Notes: generated by a model not told the origin, from the letters alone. A DNA stretch of 64,000 nt from a bacterium (GCA_026708055.1 JAPOVS010000046.1:1-64000), one strand, 5' to 3'. Positions 16,361 to 24,941 are shown, counted from the first letter of the stretch. A program made the numbers and translations.

Positions 16361-16423
16361 CCGTCACGGAAGCCTGAGAGGAATCGTCGTGCGGGCTTCA
16401 CGAAGCAAAAAACCCTCGAGTTG

Positions 16424-16810
16424 TGTGGAGCTGGGGGGAATCGAACCCCCGTCCGTCGAGCGGTTGCCGCCTCCGATACGACCATTCCCGATTGGCGCGT
16501 TGCGGATTGCGTGCCGTCGGGTCGGCTGCCCCGGAGGGCTCCGCCGGATCTTTCTCCGGTGTCAGCGGTCTTTCTCGCCGTCAGCGGTCTTTCCCGGCTG
16601 TCCTCCCCTGCTTCTGTTGCCAGGCTGCAGTGGACAGGCCCCGCGTGCCCCCGTGGGGGTCGCAGTTACCTCACTGTCCGATCAGTCGATCAGGCGGCGA
16701 GGAGCACGGGTTCATCATTGCCGTGTCTTGTGGTGCCCCGTTTTAGGAGTTTGAGCAACTCCGGTCGCGTAGCACGGTTCCCGGTCTCGACGTCGAAACC
16801 GATCAGCCCC
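16424..16810 (-). ncRNA. ssrA: Transfer-messenger RNA
   Basis: The 5' end reads GGGGCTGATCGGTTTCGACG (from 16810) and the 3' end carries the T-arm GGGGGTTCGATTCCCCC and AGCTCC acceptor strand ending at about 16424-16426, so both halves of the tRNA-like domain pair. CCA is apparently not encoded. The tag frame, ending at TGA 16690-16692, reads GTTRHGNDEPVLLAA if translation resumes at the GGC ending at 16737; the hydrophobic -LLAA end is the expected proteolysis signal. It rescues stalled ribosomes with SmpB, encoded just upstream on the same strand. A T-run follows at about 16407-16412. Confidence 0.95.
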
Positions 16811-16896
16811 TTGTCAATGTGCGGTACGACCCACTGTACCGAGACCCTGCGACAACGGTTCCCTGGCGCCCGATCCTCCCGGCGGGGCGATCCGGG

Positions 16897-17385
16897 TCAG
16901 CGCACTTCCCGGTCGTGCTCGCGGGCTGCCTGCGAGAGGGCCCGGCGGGCCTCCAGTTCGGCCTCCCGGCGGGCCAGGATCGTCCGCCGGTCCACCTTGC
17001 GGCGCCGCCGTGCCAGGGCCATCTCCACCTTCGCCCGGCCGTCGCGGAAGTACAGCGACAGCGGTATCAGCAGCAGGCGGTCCTGCTCGACGCGCGCCTT
17101 GATGCGGTCGATCTCGGCCCGGTGCAGCAGCAGCTTGCGCGGCCGGTCGGGATCGGGGGCGAACGCCTTGGCGACGCTCGGCTGCGGGGGCACGTGCATG
17201 GAGTGCAGCCACACCTCGCCACCGGACACCCGCCCGTACGCCTCGGCCAGGGTCACGGTGCCGTCGCGCAGCGACTTCACCTCGCTGCCCCGCAGCACCA
17301 GCCCGCACTCATAGCTGCCGAGGATCTCGAAGTCCCGCTGGGCGCGCCGGTTCCTGGCGACCACCTTGACTTCAGGCTCGTCCAT
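16897..17385 (-). CDS. smpB: SsrA-binding protein
   Basis: 162 residues with every SmpB landmark: VVARNRRAQRDFEILGSYE, GLVLRGSEVKSLRDG, LAEAYGRVSGGEVWLH, LLLHRAEIDRIKARVEQDR, LLLIPLSLYFRDGRAKVE and the basic C-terminal tail that mimics the anticodon arm. It precedes ssrA by about 86 bases on the same strand, so protein and RNA of the trans-translation system are neighbours. Confidence 0.97.
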   Translation of the reverse strand: MDEPEVKVVARNRRAQRDFEILGSYECGLVLRGSEVKSLRDGTVTLAEAYGRVSGGEVWLHSMHVPPQPSVAKAFAPDPDRPRKLLLHRAEIDRIKARVEQDRLLLIPLSLYFRDGRAKVEMALARRRRKVDRRTILARREAELEARRALSQAAREHDREVR

Positions 17386-17452
17386 GAGCGCAGGTTAACG
17401 AGCCACCGGCGCAAGGGTGGGCTGCAGGGCGCGGCAACGTAGCCTTGCGGCC

Positions 17453-17869
17453 GTGCTGGCGTTGAGCCGCGAGACCTACGACGGGATGCTGGCCCACGCG
17501 GTGGCGGGGCTGCCGAACGAGGCCTGCGGGCTGTTCGCCGCCACCTTCGGGACCGACAACGTGGTTGCCTTCTACCCGATGACGAACGCCGCCGCCTCCG
17601 AGAGCATCTACGAGTTCGACGGCGCCGAGCACCTGGCGGTCGAGAAGCAGGCCGAGGAGGCCGGCCTCACCGTCGTCGGGGTCATGCACTCGCACACCGC
17701 CAGCACGGCGTACCCGTCGCCGACCGACGTGGCCCAGGCCAGCCGCTTCGATCCCCTCGGCGTGTGGCATCACGTGATCGTCTCCTTGAAGCACCCGGCG
17801 CCGGCACTGCGCAGCTACCGCATCGTCGGCCGGATCATCGAGGAGGAAGCGGTGCAGGTCCTCCCCTGA
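17453..17869 (+). CDS. JAMM/MPN-domain zinc peptidase, Mec-like
   Basis: A 138-residue M67-type metallopeptidase. The JAMM motif is intact: Glu in PNEACGLF, then VGVMHSHTASTAYPSPTDV (H-x-H...S-x-x-D). In mycobacteria Mec removes cysteine from the sulfur carrier CysO, next to cysM. Here cysM follows by 184 bases, but no small sulfur-carrier gene lies between; that space holds a palindromic repeat element. Start is GTG at 17453; an ATG at 17417 is possible. Function as a Mec orthologue is inferred from family and neighbour. Confidence 0.85.
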   Translation: MLALSRETYDGMLAHAVAGLPNEACGLFAATFGTDNVVAFYPMTNAAASESIYEFDGAEHLAVEKQAEEAGLTVVGVMHSHTASTAYPSPTDVAQASRFDPLGVWHHVIVSLKHPAPALRSYRIVGRIIEEEAVQVLP

Positions 17870-17917
17870 GGCGGATCGAGGTGCCAACCCCCACCGGTAG
17901 AATCCCCAGCGACTTGC

Positions 17918-18032
17918 TAGGAGACTGCTGAGCCATGCTCCCGACGCCCCGACACGTCATTCCGGCGAAGGCCGGAATCCAGGACCTGGCCACCCGACCG
18001 GCGCTGCCCGTGGATTACTCAGCACACTCCTA
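17918..18032. repeat. 115-bp miniature element with terminal inverted repeats and REP-like core
   Basis: Ends are TAGGAGactGCTGAG (17918-17932) and CTCAGCacaCTCCTA (18018-18032), inverted with 12 of 15 pairs matching. The centre (17955-17982) holds cgtcattccggcgaaggccg, a hairpin found at three other places in this window. No coding capacity. It sits between mec and cysM. Confidence 0.7.
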
Positions 18033-18053
18033 GACGACTCTCCCCAGCCCGCC

Positions 18054-19004
18054 ATGGGTGTCCTCGCCTCCGTCATTGACTGCATCGGCAACACGCCGCT
18101 GGTGGACGTCAGCGTGCTCAGCCCCAACCCGGCGGTGCACATCCTCGCCAAACTGGAAGGCCAGAACCCCGGCGGCTCGGTGAAGGACCGAGTAGCCCGG
18201 TCGATGATCGAGGCCGCCGAGGCCGACGGCGCGCTGCGGCCGGACACAACCATCCTGGAGCCCTCCTCGGGCAACACCGGCATCGCGTTGGCGTTCATCG
18301 CCCGGCTGCGGGGCTACCCCGTGAAGATCGTCCTGCCGGCCAACGTCTCGGTCGAGCGGCGCGACCTGCTGGAGATCTACGGCGCCGAGATCATCGACTC
18401 CCCGGGCGCCGAGGGCTCCAACGGGGCGGTGCGCCGGGCCGAGCGCCTTGCCGCTGAGCACCCCGAATGGGCCTACCTCTGCCAGTACGCCAACGAGGCC
18501 AACCCGCAGGCGCACTACGCCACCACCGGCCCGGAGATCCTGGCCGACTGCCCCGACATCACCCACTTCGTGGCCGGCCTCGGCACCGCCGGCACGCTCA
18601 TGGGCTGCGGCCGCTACCTCAAGGAGCACAAGCCCGAGGTGCGGGTCTACGCCGTGGAGCCCCCGGCGGGGGAGAAAGTGGAGGGGCTGCGCAGCCTCGA
18701 CGACGGCTACATCCCGCCGGTCTACGAGAACTGGGGCGGCAACGAGTTGCTGGACGGCAAACGGATCGTGCGCACCCGCGAGGCGCTGGAGTACACGCGC
18801 CGCCTGGCGACCGAGGCCTCGGTGTTCGCCGGGATCTCCAGCGGGGCCGCCCTGGCCGGGGCCTGCCGGGTGGCCGAGCGCATCACCTCCGGGGTGATCG
18901 TCTTCGTGGCCGCCGACGGCGGCTGGAAGTACCTCTCGACGCGGGCCTGGACCGACCCCATCGACGAGGTCGTGGAGCGCGCCGAGCGCATCATCTACTT
19001 CTGA
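18054..19004 (+). CDS. cysM: Cysteine synthase, CysM (O-phosphoserine-type)
   Basis: PLP enzyme making cysteine from an activated serine. The cofactor lysine lies in NPGGSVKDRVARSMI, phosphate-cup motifs are SSGNTGIAL and GLGTAGTLMG. The GLRSLDDGYIPPVYE and DGGWKYLSTRAW segments resemble mycobacterial CysM, which uses O-phosphoserine and a thiocarboxylated carrier protein rather than O-acetylserine and sulfide; the Arg of the GLR segment corresponds to the residue I recall as the phosphate contact. 316 residues, ATG start. Neighbour of the Mec-like gene supports this branch; the carrier CysO is not in the window. Confidence 0.93.
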   Translation: MGVLASVIDCIGNTPLVDVSVLSPNPAVHILAKLEGQNPGGSVKDRVARSMIEAAEADGALRPDTTILEPSSGNTGIALAFIARLRGYPVKIVLPANVSVERRDLLEIYGAEIIDSPGAEGSNGAVRRAERLAAEHPEWAYLCQYANEANPQAHYATTGPEILADCPDITHFVAGLGTAGTLMGCGRYLKEHKPEVRVYAVEPPAGEKVEGLRSLDDGYIPPVYENWGGNELLDGKRIVRTREALEYTRRLATEASVFAGISSGAALAGACRVAERITSGVIVFVAADGGWKYLSTRAWTDPIDEVVERAERIIYF

Positions 19005-19046
19005 AGGCTTGGGCGGCGGGTTGTGGGTACTGGCGAGCGCGCGCGT

Positions 19047-19094
19047 CTGGATTCCGGCCTTCGCCGCAACGACGCTCGGGTGGCCGGAATGACG
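19047..19094. repeat. REP-like palindromic repeat, reverse orientation
   Basis: ctggattccggccttcgccg (19047-19066) and tggccggaatgacg (19081-19094) form a diverged copy of the hairpin core seen at 17955-17982, inverted, in the convergent spacer after cysM. About 15 extra bases separate the arms. Confidence 0.6.
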
Positions 19095-19163
19095 CGGCGG
19101 TAAAGGGGGTGTGGCGTGGCGGCTCGGGTGGGGCGGCCAGCGTGACGGGTGTGGATCAGGTCG

Positions 19164-19202
19164 GGAGCGTGGCCCCGGGCCGGTGACCCGGGACCACGCT
19201 CC
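19164..19202. terminator. Strong hairpin between convergent genes
   Basis: GGAGCGTGG (19164-19172) pairs with CCACGCTCC (19194-19202), extended by CCCGGG/CCCGGG inside. It lies in the spacer between cysM and the 5'-nucleotidase and could terminate from both sides; no long T-run is present. Confidence 0.55.
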
Positions 19203-19225
19203 GGTAACCGCCGCTGGCGGGAGAG

Positions 19226-21097
19226 TCAGCCGGTCGCCCGCTCGTCGGGCGGACCCGTGTCGTCCATCTCGCCGTCCTCCATCGTCTCGCCGTCGTCCAT
19301 CTTGTCAGCGGAGGAGTCGATGATCGTGACGCGGCCCTCGCCGCCGGACGGGTACTGCTCGGCCGTCACGACGCCGCCGAGGGCATCGGTGAGGTAGTCG
19401 GCCAGCGTGCGCTGGTCGTTGATGCCCAGCTTGGTGTGCGGCAGGTCGGCAGCCGGGAAGCAGTCGCCGCCGCCGGCGAACCAACTCACCGTCGTCATCA
19501 CGACCGGATCGCCCGGCACCACCTCGCCGTCTTCGACAATGACCGTGCCGTCGTCGAGGACGATGCTGCGCACACGGGCGCCTTCGTGGCCGATGTTGGA
19601 GCAGTCGCCCTCGCGGTCGGTCTCGCGTGCCGGCATGCCGATGTCGATGACCAGGCTCATGCCCGCCACCTGCGAGTACTGCCCGCAGGTGCCCGGGATG
19701 CAGTCGTAGGAGACCTCCATTGCCTCCTTCAGCCGCTCGCGGGTCATCTCGAAGGTGACCATAACGTTGTTGAACGGCGAGATGTCGAAGGTCGTGGACT
19801 CGCTGAGGTCGCTGCCGGCGGGGATGATGGAGTCGTTGCGGATGCCGCCGCCGCCCTGGATGGCGATGTCCGGCGTCGCGGTGCCGTACTCCTCGGCGCG
19901 CTCGGTGCCCACCCAGAGCGAGGCATCGGCGACCAGGTTGCCCTGGTTGGTCTCGCGCGTCCGGACCTGAGAACGTCGACCGTCCAGGTCCACCTCGGTG
20001 GTAGCCAGGACGTTGCTGTCCAGCGCCGCCACAGCCGCCGCCAGTGGCTCCTCGACCGACGCCAGGACGTCGGGGTCGGGAGTCTCGTCGAGGCTCACGC
20101 CCACCGAGCGGCCCGCCGCGGAGACCACGTTGCCGTCGGCGTCGAAGCCGACGACGAGCTCGCCGATGCAGCGGTAGCCGCCGGGTGCGGTAATGACCGG
20201 CACGGTGTTGCCGTCGGCGTCGGTGGCCTCCAGCGGGTACGGGCCGGCGGTCTCCTCCTCGGGCAGGCAGGTGCTGGTGTCGCTGCGCAGCATCTCGTCG
20301 CCGCCGCCGCCAATGGCCACGTCGACGCCGGAGATGGAGGCGAGCGCCTCCACGTCCTCATCCACCTGCTGTAGGTGGCTGATGAGGACGATCTTGTTGA
20401 CGCCGGCCTCGGTGAGGGCGGCGACCTCGGCGTTCACCGCCTCGGCGACGGCGGACACGACGGCGTTGCGCGGCGCGGAGATCGCTCCCAGCATCGGGGT
20501 GATGGCGCCGATGACGCCGATTCGCTCGCCGCCGGTCTCCACGATGGTGCTGCGGGCGAGGCGGCCGGCCTCGACCATCGCCACGAGCGCCGGCTCGGCC
20601 GACACGTCCAGGTTGGCCGACAGGAAGACGACCGGCGGGTCGAAGCCGCCGAAGAACTCCGCCGCCACGTCGGGGCCGAAGTCCATGTCGTGGTTGCCGA
20701 CCGCCATGGCGTCGTAGAGGCCGCTCAGGGCGATGGAGTCGTAGAACGGCGCGCCCCGTTCCAGGCTGACGTTCCACTCCTTGGAGGCCAGGAAGTTGTC
20801 GCCGGCGGTGACGGTGAGCACCCCGTCGGTGCCGGCGCCCTCCTGCAGGCTCCGCATGGCGGTGACGAATCGGGCGACGCCGGGGAAGCCCCTGGCGGGA
20901 TTGTGCAGCAGCTTCGACTCGCCGTCGTTGTTGTGCAGGATGGTGAGCGTGTACGCCGCTTCGTCCTGCGCGTTGAGCGCGGTCGGGGCGAGCGCCGTGA
21001 CCGAGACGAGAAGCCCGAGCGCCGCGAGTACGACGGCGGGCTTCCGCCAATTGATTCGATGGTTCTTTTCCCTCGTGGGGAGGCGTTTTTGAGTCAT
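19226..21097 (-). CDS. Exported 5'-nucleotidase/2',3'-cyclic phosphodiesterase family protein
   Basis: 623 residues. An N-terminal signal (WRKPAVVLAALGLLVSVTAL) leads to a metallophosphatase domain with DNFLASKEWN, GNHDMDFGPD and ISHLQQ metal motifs. The canonical first D-x-H motif is replaced by ILHNNDGESK (H-N-N-D), a variant seen in UshA relatives. The C-terminal nucleotide-binding domain carries NQGNLVADA, GGGGIRNDSIIPAGDLS-like, and FAGGGDCFP. The tail is Asp/Glu/Met rich. It should release phosphate and nucleosides from nucleotides outside the membrane. Single gene, ATG start at 21097. Confidence 0.88.
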   Translation of the reverse strand: MTQKRLPTREKNHRINWRKPAVVLAALGLLVSVTALAPTALNAQDEAAYTLTILHNNDGESKLLHNPARGFPGVARFVTAMRSLQEGAGTDGVLTVTAGDNFLASKEWNVSLERGAPFYDSIALSGLYDAMAVGNHDMDFGPDVAAEFFGGFDPPVVFLSANLDVSAEPALVAMVEAGRLARSTIVETGGERIGVIGAITPMLGAISAPRNAVVSAVAEAVNAEVAALTEAGVNKIVLISHLQQVDEDVEALASISGVDVAIGGGGDEMLRSDTSTCLPEEETAGPYPLEATDADGNTVPVITAPGGYRCIGELVVGFDADGNVVSAAGRSVGVSLDETPDPDVLASVEEPLAAAVAALDSNVLATTEVDLDGRRSQVRTRETNQGNLVADASLWVGTERAEEYGTATPDIAIQGGGGIRNDSIIPAGSDLSESTTFDISPFNNVMVTFEMTRERLKEAMEVSYDCIPGTCGQYSQVAGMSLVIDIGMPARETDREGDCSNIGHEGARVRSIVLDDGTVIVEDGEVVPGDPVVMTTVSWFAGGGDCFPAADLPHTKLGINDQRTLADYLTDALGGVVTAEQYPSGGEGRVTIIDSSADKMDDGETMEDGEMDDTGPPDERATG

Positions 21098-21271
21098 GGC
21101 GGGACTATAGAACCATCGTTTGAACTCTGCTTGCGCGGCGGGGGGCGCATCGGTGTCGTACCGGCCTCGGAGGCGACGCCCCGACGGTGACTGTTGCGTC
21201 GAGGTTGCAGTCTCGAACTCCGGCGTAGCCTGTGGCGCCGATTACCGACCACCGAACGGAGGACGCGGAAG

Positions 21272-22003
21272 GTGAGATCCGACGGACGCAGACCCGACGA
21301 GTTGCGACCGCTGACCTTCACCCGCGACTACACCGAGATGGCCGACGGCTCGGTGCTGGTGGCCCTGGGTCGCACCCGAGTGCTCTGCACCGCCTCGGTC
21401 AGCGACGAGGTGCCGCGCTGGATGCGAGGCCGGGGAACCGGCTGGGTGACCGCCGAGTACTCGATGCTGCCCGGCAGCTCCCCCGAGCGGGTCGACCGCG
21501 AGGCCCGCCGGGGCCGCCAGTCGGGCCGCACCCAGGAGATCCAGCGGCTGGTCGGTCGCTCGCTGCGGGCCGTGTGCGACCTCGGGCGCCTGGGCGAGCG
21601 GTCGGTGACGGTCGACTGCGATGTGCTGCAGGCCGACGGGGGCACGCGTGTGGCGTCGATCTGCGGTGGGTACATCGCTCTGCACGACGCCCTCAGCCGA
21701 GCCGGCCTGGCCGGCCCGCACCCGCTGACGGACGCCTGCGCGGCCGTGTCGGTGGCCGTGGTCGACGGGCGGGCAGTGCTGGACCCCGACTACCGCGAGG
21801 ACGTCCGCGCCGACGTCGACATGAACGTGGTGATGACCGGCACAGGCGGCCTCATCGAGGTGCAGGGCACCGCCGAGGGCACCCCGTTCGGGCGCCCGAT
21901 GTTGGACGAGCTGCTGGACCACGCCGGCGCGGGGATCGCCGAGATCGTCCGCCGACAGGGCGAGTCGTTGAGCGCCCCGCCGGCCGAACGCCCGGGGACG
22001 TGA
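21272..22003 (+). CDS. rph: Ribonuclease PH
   Basis: Phosphorolytic 3'-5' exoribonuclease that trims tRNA 3' ends. Starts [16 protein letters not shown] with GTG at 21272 behind GGAGG. Signatures: [68 protein letters not shown] and [11 protein letters not shown]. 243 residues, normal. The stop overlaps the degraded first copy of the rdgB start (GTGA at 22000-22003). Confidence 0.97.
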   Translation: MRSDGRRPDELRPLTFTRDYTEMADGSVLVALGRTRVLCTASVSDEVPRWMRGRGTGWVTAEYSMLPGSSPERVDREARRGRQSGRTQEIQRLVGRSLRAVCDLGRLGERSVTVDCDVLQADGGTRVASICGGYIALHDALSRAGLAGPHPLTDACAAVSVAVVDGRAVLDPDYREDVRADVDMNVVMTGTGGLIEVQGTAEGTPFGRPMLDELLDHAGAGIAEIVRRQGESLSAPPAERPGT

Positions 22004-22105
22004 GCGAGCTCCTGCTTTCGCGGCGGCCACGGCCAACCCGCGCAAGCTGATCGAGATGCGAGCCGCCCTGGAAGGCGTGGCGACGCCATTGGAGCGCCCG
22101 GCGGT
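22000..22105 (+). repeat. Tandem duplication of the rdgB 5' end, upstream copy inactivated
   Basis: Bases 22000-22105 repeat 22106-22212 with few differences (shared blocks gcggccacggccaacccg and aagctgatcgagatgcgagc). The upstream copy has lost one base, so its frame from the GTG at 22000 stops within 17 codons. Its GTGA overlap with the rph stop suggests it was the original rdgB start. Confidence 0.9.
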
Positions 22106-22699
22106 GTGAGTGAGTTCCTTGCTTTCGTGGCGGCCACGGCCAACCCGCACAAGCTGATCGAGATGCGAGCCGCCCTGGAAGGCGTGGCGACGCTATTGGA
22201 GCGCCCGGCTGCGCTCGGCGACGTGCGCGAGGACGGCGACACGCTGGAGGCCAACGCCCGCACCAAGGCCGTCGCCGTGGCTGGCTTCGCCGGGGCGCCG
22301 GCGCTGGCCGACGACACCGGCCTGGAGGTGGACGCCCTCGACGGCGCTCCGGGTGTCCACTCGGCGCGCTACGCCGGCCCGGGCGCCGCCGACGAGGCGA
22401 ACGTGGCGAAGCTGCTGGAGGCGCTGGCCGGGGTCGCCGCACCGCAGCGCACCGCCCGCTTCCGCACGGTCGTGGTGGCGCGCTGGCCCGACGGGCGTGA
22501 GCTGCTGGCGGACGGCGTCGTGGAGGGCTTCATTGCCCGCTCGCCCCGAGGCGGGCGCGGCTTCGGTTACGACCCGGTGTTCGTGCCGTCACCCGGCGAG
22601 TCGACGTTCGCCGAGATGAGCCTGGAGGCCAAGGGAGCAATCAGCCACCGGGGTCGAGCCCTGCGCGAGCTGGCGCGTCTACTGGCGACGGCCGGCTGA
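22106..22699 (+). CDS. rdgB: XTP/dITP diphosphatase, RdgB/HAM1 family
   Basis: Removes non-canonical purine nucleotides (ITP, XTP) from the precursor pool. Motifs: FVAATANPHKLIEMRAAL, DGDTLEANARTKA, LADDTGLEVDALDGAPGVHS and GFGYDPVFVPSPGESTFAEM, with SHRGRALREL at the end. 197 residues. Start is the second GTG at 22106, since the first duplicated copy is frameshifted. Partner of rph, as in many actinobacteria. Confidence 0.96.
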   Translation: MSEFLAFVAATANPHKLIEMRAALEGVATLLERPAALGDVREDGDTLEANARTKAVAVAGFAGAPALADDTGLEVDALDGAPGVHSARYAGPGAADEANVAKLLEALAGVAAPQRTARFRTVVVARWPDGRELLADGVVEGFIARSPRGGRGFGYDPVFVPSPGESTFAEMSLEAKGAISHRGRALRELARLLATAG

Positions 22700-22714
22700 C
22701 CGCGCCGCGCCATG

Positions 22715-22799
22715 TGCGCCAGGTGGGATTCGAACCCACACGAGCCGAGGCTCACAGGGACCTAAACCCTGCACGTCTGCCGGATTCCGTCACTGGCGC
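22715..22799 (-). tRNA. tRNA-Leu (anticodon UAG)
   Basis: Type II tRNA of 85 bases. Acceptor GCGCCAG pairs with CTGGCGC; anticodon stem CAGGG/CCCTG encloses TTTAGGT, giving anticodon TAG. A long variable arm (GAGCCTCGGCTC) and T-arm GTGGGTTCGAATCCCAC confirm the class. CCA is not encoded. Confidence 0.96.
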
Positions 22800-22861
22800 G
22801 GGGCGTGGCCCGCGATCAGATTATCGGTAGCCTGCGCGCAGGACGTCCGGGAGGTGAACCG

Positions 22862-23482
22862 GTGGAACTGTCAGGTCTTTCTCTGCCGGGCGCGCCCGAC
22901 GCCGCCCGCAACGAGGACGCCAACAAGCGAGACGGCTCCCAGGACATCTTCCAGCAACTGCTGCGCCAGCGGATCGTGTTCCTCGGGCGCGCCGTGGACG
23001 ACGAGCTGGCCAACTCCATCACCGCCCAGTTGCTCTACCTCGAGGGCCAGGACCGCAACCGGGACATCTGGCTCTACATCAACTCGCCGGGCGGGTCGAT
23101 CACCTCGGGCATGGCCATCTACGACACCATGCAGTTCGTCACCCCCGACGTGGGCACGATCTGCATGGGGCTCGGCGCCTCCATGGCGCAGTTCCTGCTG
23201 TGCGCCGGCGCCCCCGGCAAGCGCTACGCCCTGCCGCACGCCCGCATCCTCATGCACCAGCCCCACGGCGGGGTGCAGGGCCAGGCCTCCGACATCGCCA
23301 TCCAGGCCGAGCAGATGACCTACATCAAGAAGATCCTGGCCGAGCGCATCTCCGAGCACACGGGCCAGCCGGTGGACCAGGTCGAGGCCGACTTCGACCG
23401 GGACCGCTGGTTCACGGCCGAGCAGGCCAAGGAGTACGGCATCATCGACGAAGTGATCGCCGGCCGCGGCGAGATCCGCTGA
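22862..23482 (+). CDS. clpP: ATP-dependent Clp protease proteolytic subunit
   Basis: Serine peptidase that forms the barrel of the Clp protease. Catalytic Ser in CMGLGASMAQFLL, His in ARILMHQPHGG, and Asp later in DFDRDRWFT. INSPGGSITSGMAIYD and the FQQLLRQRIVFLG start are typical. GTG at 22862 is preferred because it follows GGAGGTGAACC and gives normal length (206 residues); an earlier ATG-less extension to 22805 would abut the tRNA. It works downstream of trans-translation by degrading ssrA-tagged proteins. Confidence 0.96.
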   Translation: MELSGLSLPGAPDAARNEDANKRDGSQDIFQQLLRQRIVFLGRAVDDELANSITAQLLYLEGQDRNRDIWLYINSPGGSITSGMAIYDTMQFVTPDVGTICMGLGASMAQFLLCAGAPGKRYALPHARILMHQPHGGVQGQASDIAIQAEQMTYIKKILAERISEHTGQPVDQVEADFDRDRWFTAEQAKEYGIIDEVIAGRGEIR

Positions 23483-23486
23483 CCCG

Positions 23487-23504
23487 CCCGGCCTCCCGGC
23501 CGGG
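23487..23504. terminator. Hairpin between clpP and rpe
   Basis: CCCGGCC-TCCC-GGCCGGG forms a perfect 7-bp stem 5 bases after the clpP stop, followed by TTCCCT, in a 49-base spacer between convergent genes. Confidence 0.6.
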
Positions 23505-23531
23505 TTCCCTCGAGCCTGTTTCCGTGATCGC

Positions 23532-24218
23532 CTAGCCGGCGCGGGCGGCTTCGGCCCGGCTGCGCAGCTCCGCCACGGCGGCGGCGAGGCCTTCGGGATG
23601 GCCGAAGACGGCGCTGCCGGCCACGAACACGTTCGCCCCGGCGGCGGCCGCCCCTGCCACGGTGCCCGCGCCGATGCCGCCGTCCACCTCCAAGTCGATG
23701 TGGCGACCGGACTCCTCGATCATCCGGCGCACCTCGGCGATCTTGGGTTCCATGGTGGCGATGTACTTCTGGCCGCCGAAGCCGGGGTTCACCGTCATCA
23801 CCAGCACCATGTCGGTGAGGTCCAGTACCTGCGCCACGGCGGCGGCGGGCGTCGAGGGGTTGAGCGCCACGCCGGCGGCCGCCCCCAGTCCCTGGATCTG
23901 ATCGAGGGTGCGGTGCAGGTGCACGCACGCCTCGGCGTGCACGATGAGCAACTCGCATCCCGCGTCGACGTAACGCGCCGCCAGCGCCTCGGGGCCCTCG
24001 ACCATGAGATGCACTTCGAACGGCAGCGACGTGTGCGGGCGCGAGGCGGCGATGACGTCGGGCCCGAAGGTGATGTTCGGCACGAAGGCGCCGTCCATCA
24101 CGTCCCACTGGATGCGGTCGGCGCCGGCCGCCTCGAGCGCGGCGCAGTCCCCGCCGAGCCGGCTGAAGTCGGCGCTGAGGGTGGAGGGCACGATGTGGAT
24201 CGGCGGGTTCGTCGTCAT
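23532..24218 (-). CDS. rpe: Ribulose-phosphate 3-epimerase
   Basis: Interconverts ribulose-5-P and xylulose-5-P in the pentose phosphate pathway. TIM barrel with HIVPSTLSADFSRL, IQWDVMDGAFVPNITFGP, PFEVHLMVEGPEA, VLVMTVNPGFGGQKYI and DLEVDGGIGAGT; the metal-binding His/Asp pairs are present. 228 residues, ATG. Confidence 0.97.
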   Translation of the reverse strand: MTTNPPIHIVPSTLSADFSRLGGDCAALEAAGADRIQWDVMDGAFVPNITFGPDVIAASRPHTSLPFEVHLMVEGPEALAARYVDAGCELLIVHAEACVHLHRTLDQIQGLGAAAGVALNPSTPAAAVAQVLDLTDMVLVMTVNPGFGGQKYIATMEPKIAEVRRMIEESGRHIDLEVDGGIGAGTVAGAAAAGANVFVAGSAVFGHPEGLAAAVAELRSRAEAARAG

Positions 24219-24251
24219 GGCGGGCCGGGAAGGGGACAGGGCGCCGTCAGG

Positions 24252-24941
24252 TTACTTCGGGGTCCCTCGCACACCGGGGAGCAGCGGGACGAAGGCCACC
24301 GGCAGCAGGCCGGCGCAGCGCCGGGCCTCGCCGTCGGGCGTCCCGCCGTCGGGTTCGGGCTTCTCGTAGAGCGCCAACTGCTGGTCCCGCGAGGCCGCGC
24401 CGACCGGCGCCACGAGCCGGCCCCCCGGAGCCAACTGTTCGAACAGCGCCCGCGGCACGGCGGGTGCGGCGGCGGAGAGGAAGACGGCGTCGTAGGGCGC
24501 GCCCGGGGGGTGGCCCTCGGACCCGTCGGCCCACACGACGGTCACGTTGCCGTAGCCCAGGGATTCCAGCCGTTCCCGAGCGCCGCTCGCCAGGCGCTCG
24601 ATGCGCTCCACCGCCACCACCTCGGCGGCCAGCCGGCTCGCCACAGCCGCGGCATATCCCGAGCCGCCGCCGATCTCCAGGACCCTGTCGCCGGCCGCCA
24701 GCCGCAATGCCTCCAGGGTGACGGCCACGACGTAGGGCTGCGACACGGTCTGGCCGAACCCGAGGGGCAGCGCCCGGTCGGCATAGGCGCTGCGACGCTG
24801 GGTGGACGGGACGAACGCCTCCCGGGGCACCGAGCCCATCGCCTCCAGCACCCGCTGATCGCGCACGCCGCGCCGGGCGAGGTCGTGGCGCACCATCTCC
24901 GCCCGGTGGGCGTCGAACGGCGGTTGTGGTCGGGCCTTCAC
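24252..24941 (-). CDS. pcm: Protein-L-isoaspartate O-methyltransferase
   Basis: SAM-dependent repair of isoaspartyl residues. PREAFVPSTQRRSAYADRAL, GQTVSQPYVVAVTLEAL and the SAM motif VLEIGGGSGYAAAV are diagnostic; the C-terminal LAPGGRLVAPVG follows. The family's usual catalytic Ser/Thr lies in TVSQPY. GTG start at 24941. Same strand as rpe, 33 bases apart. Confidence 0.94.
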   Translation of the reverse strand: MKARPQPPFDAHRAEMVRHDLARRGVRDQRVLEAMGSVPREAFVPSTQRRSAYADRALPLGFGQTVSQPYVVAVTLEALRLAAGDRVLEIGGGSGYAAAVASRLAAEVVAVERIERLASGARERLESLGYGNVTVVWADGSEGHPPGAPYDAVFLSAAAPAVPRALFEQLAPGGRLVAPVGAASRDQQLALYEKPEPDGGTPDGEARRCAGLLPVAFVPLLPGVRGTPK

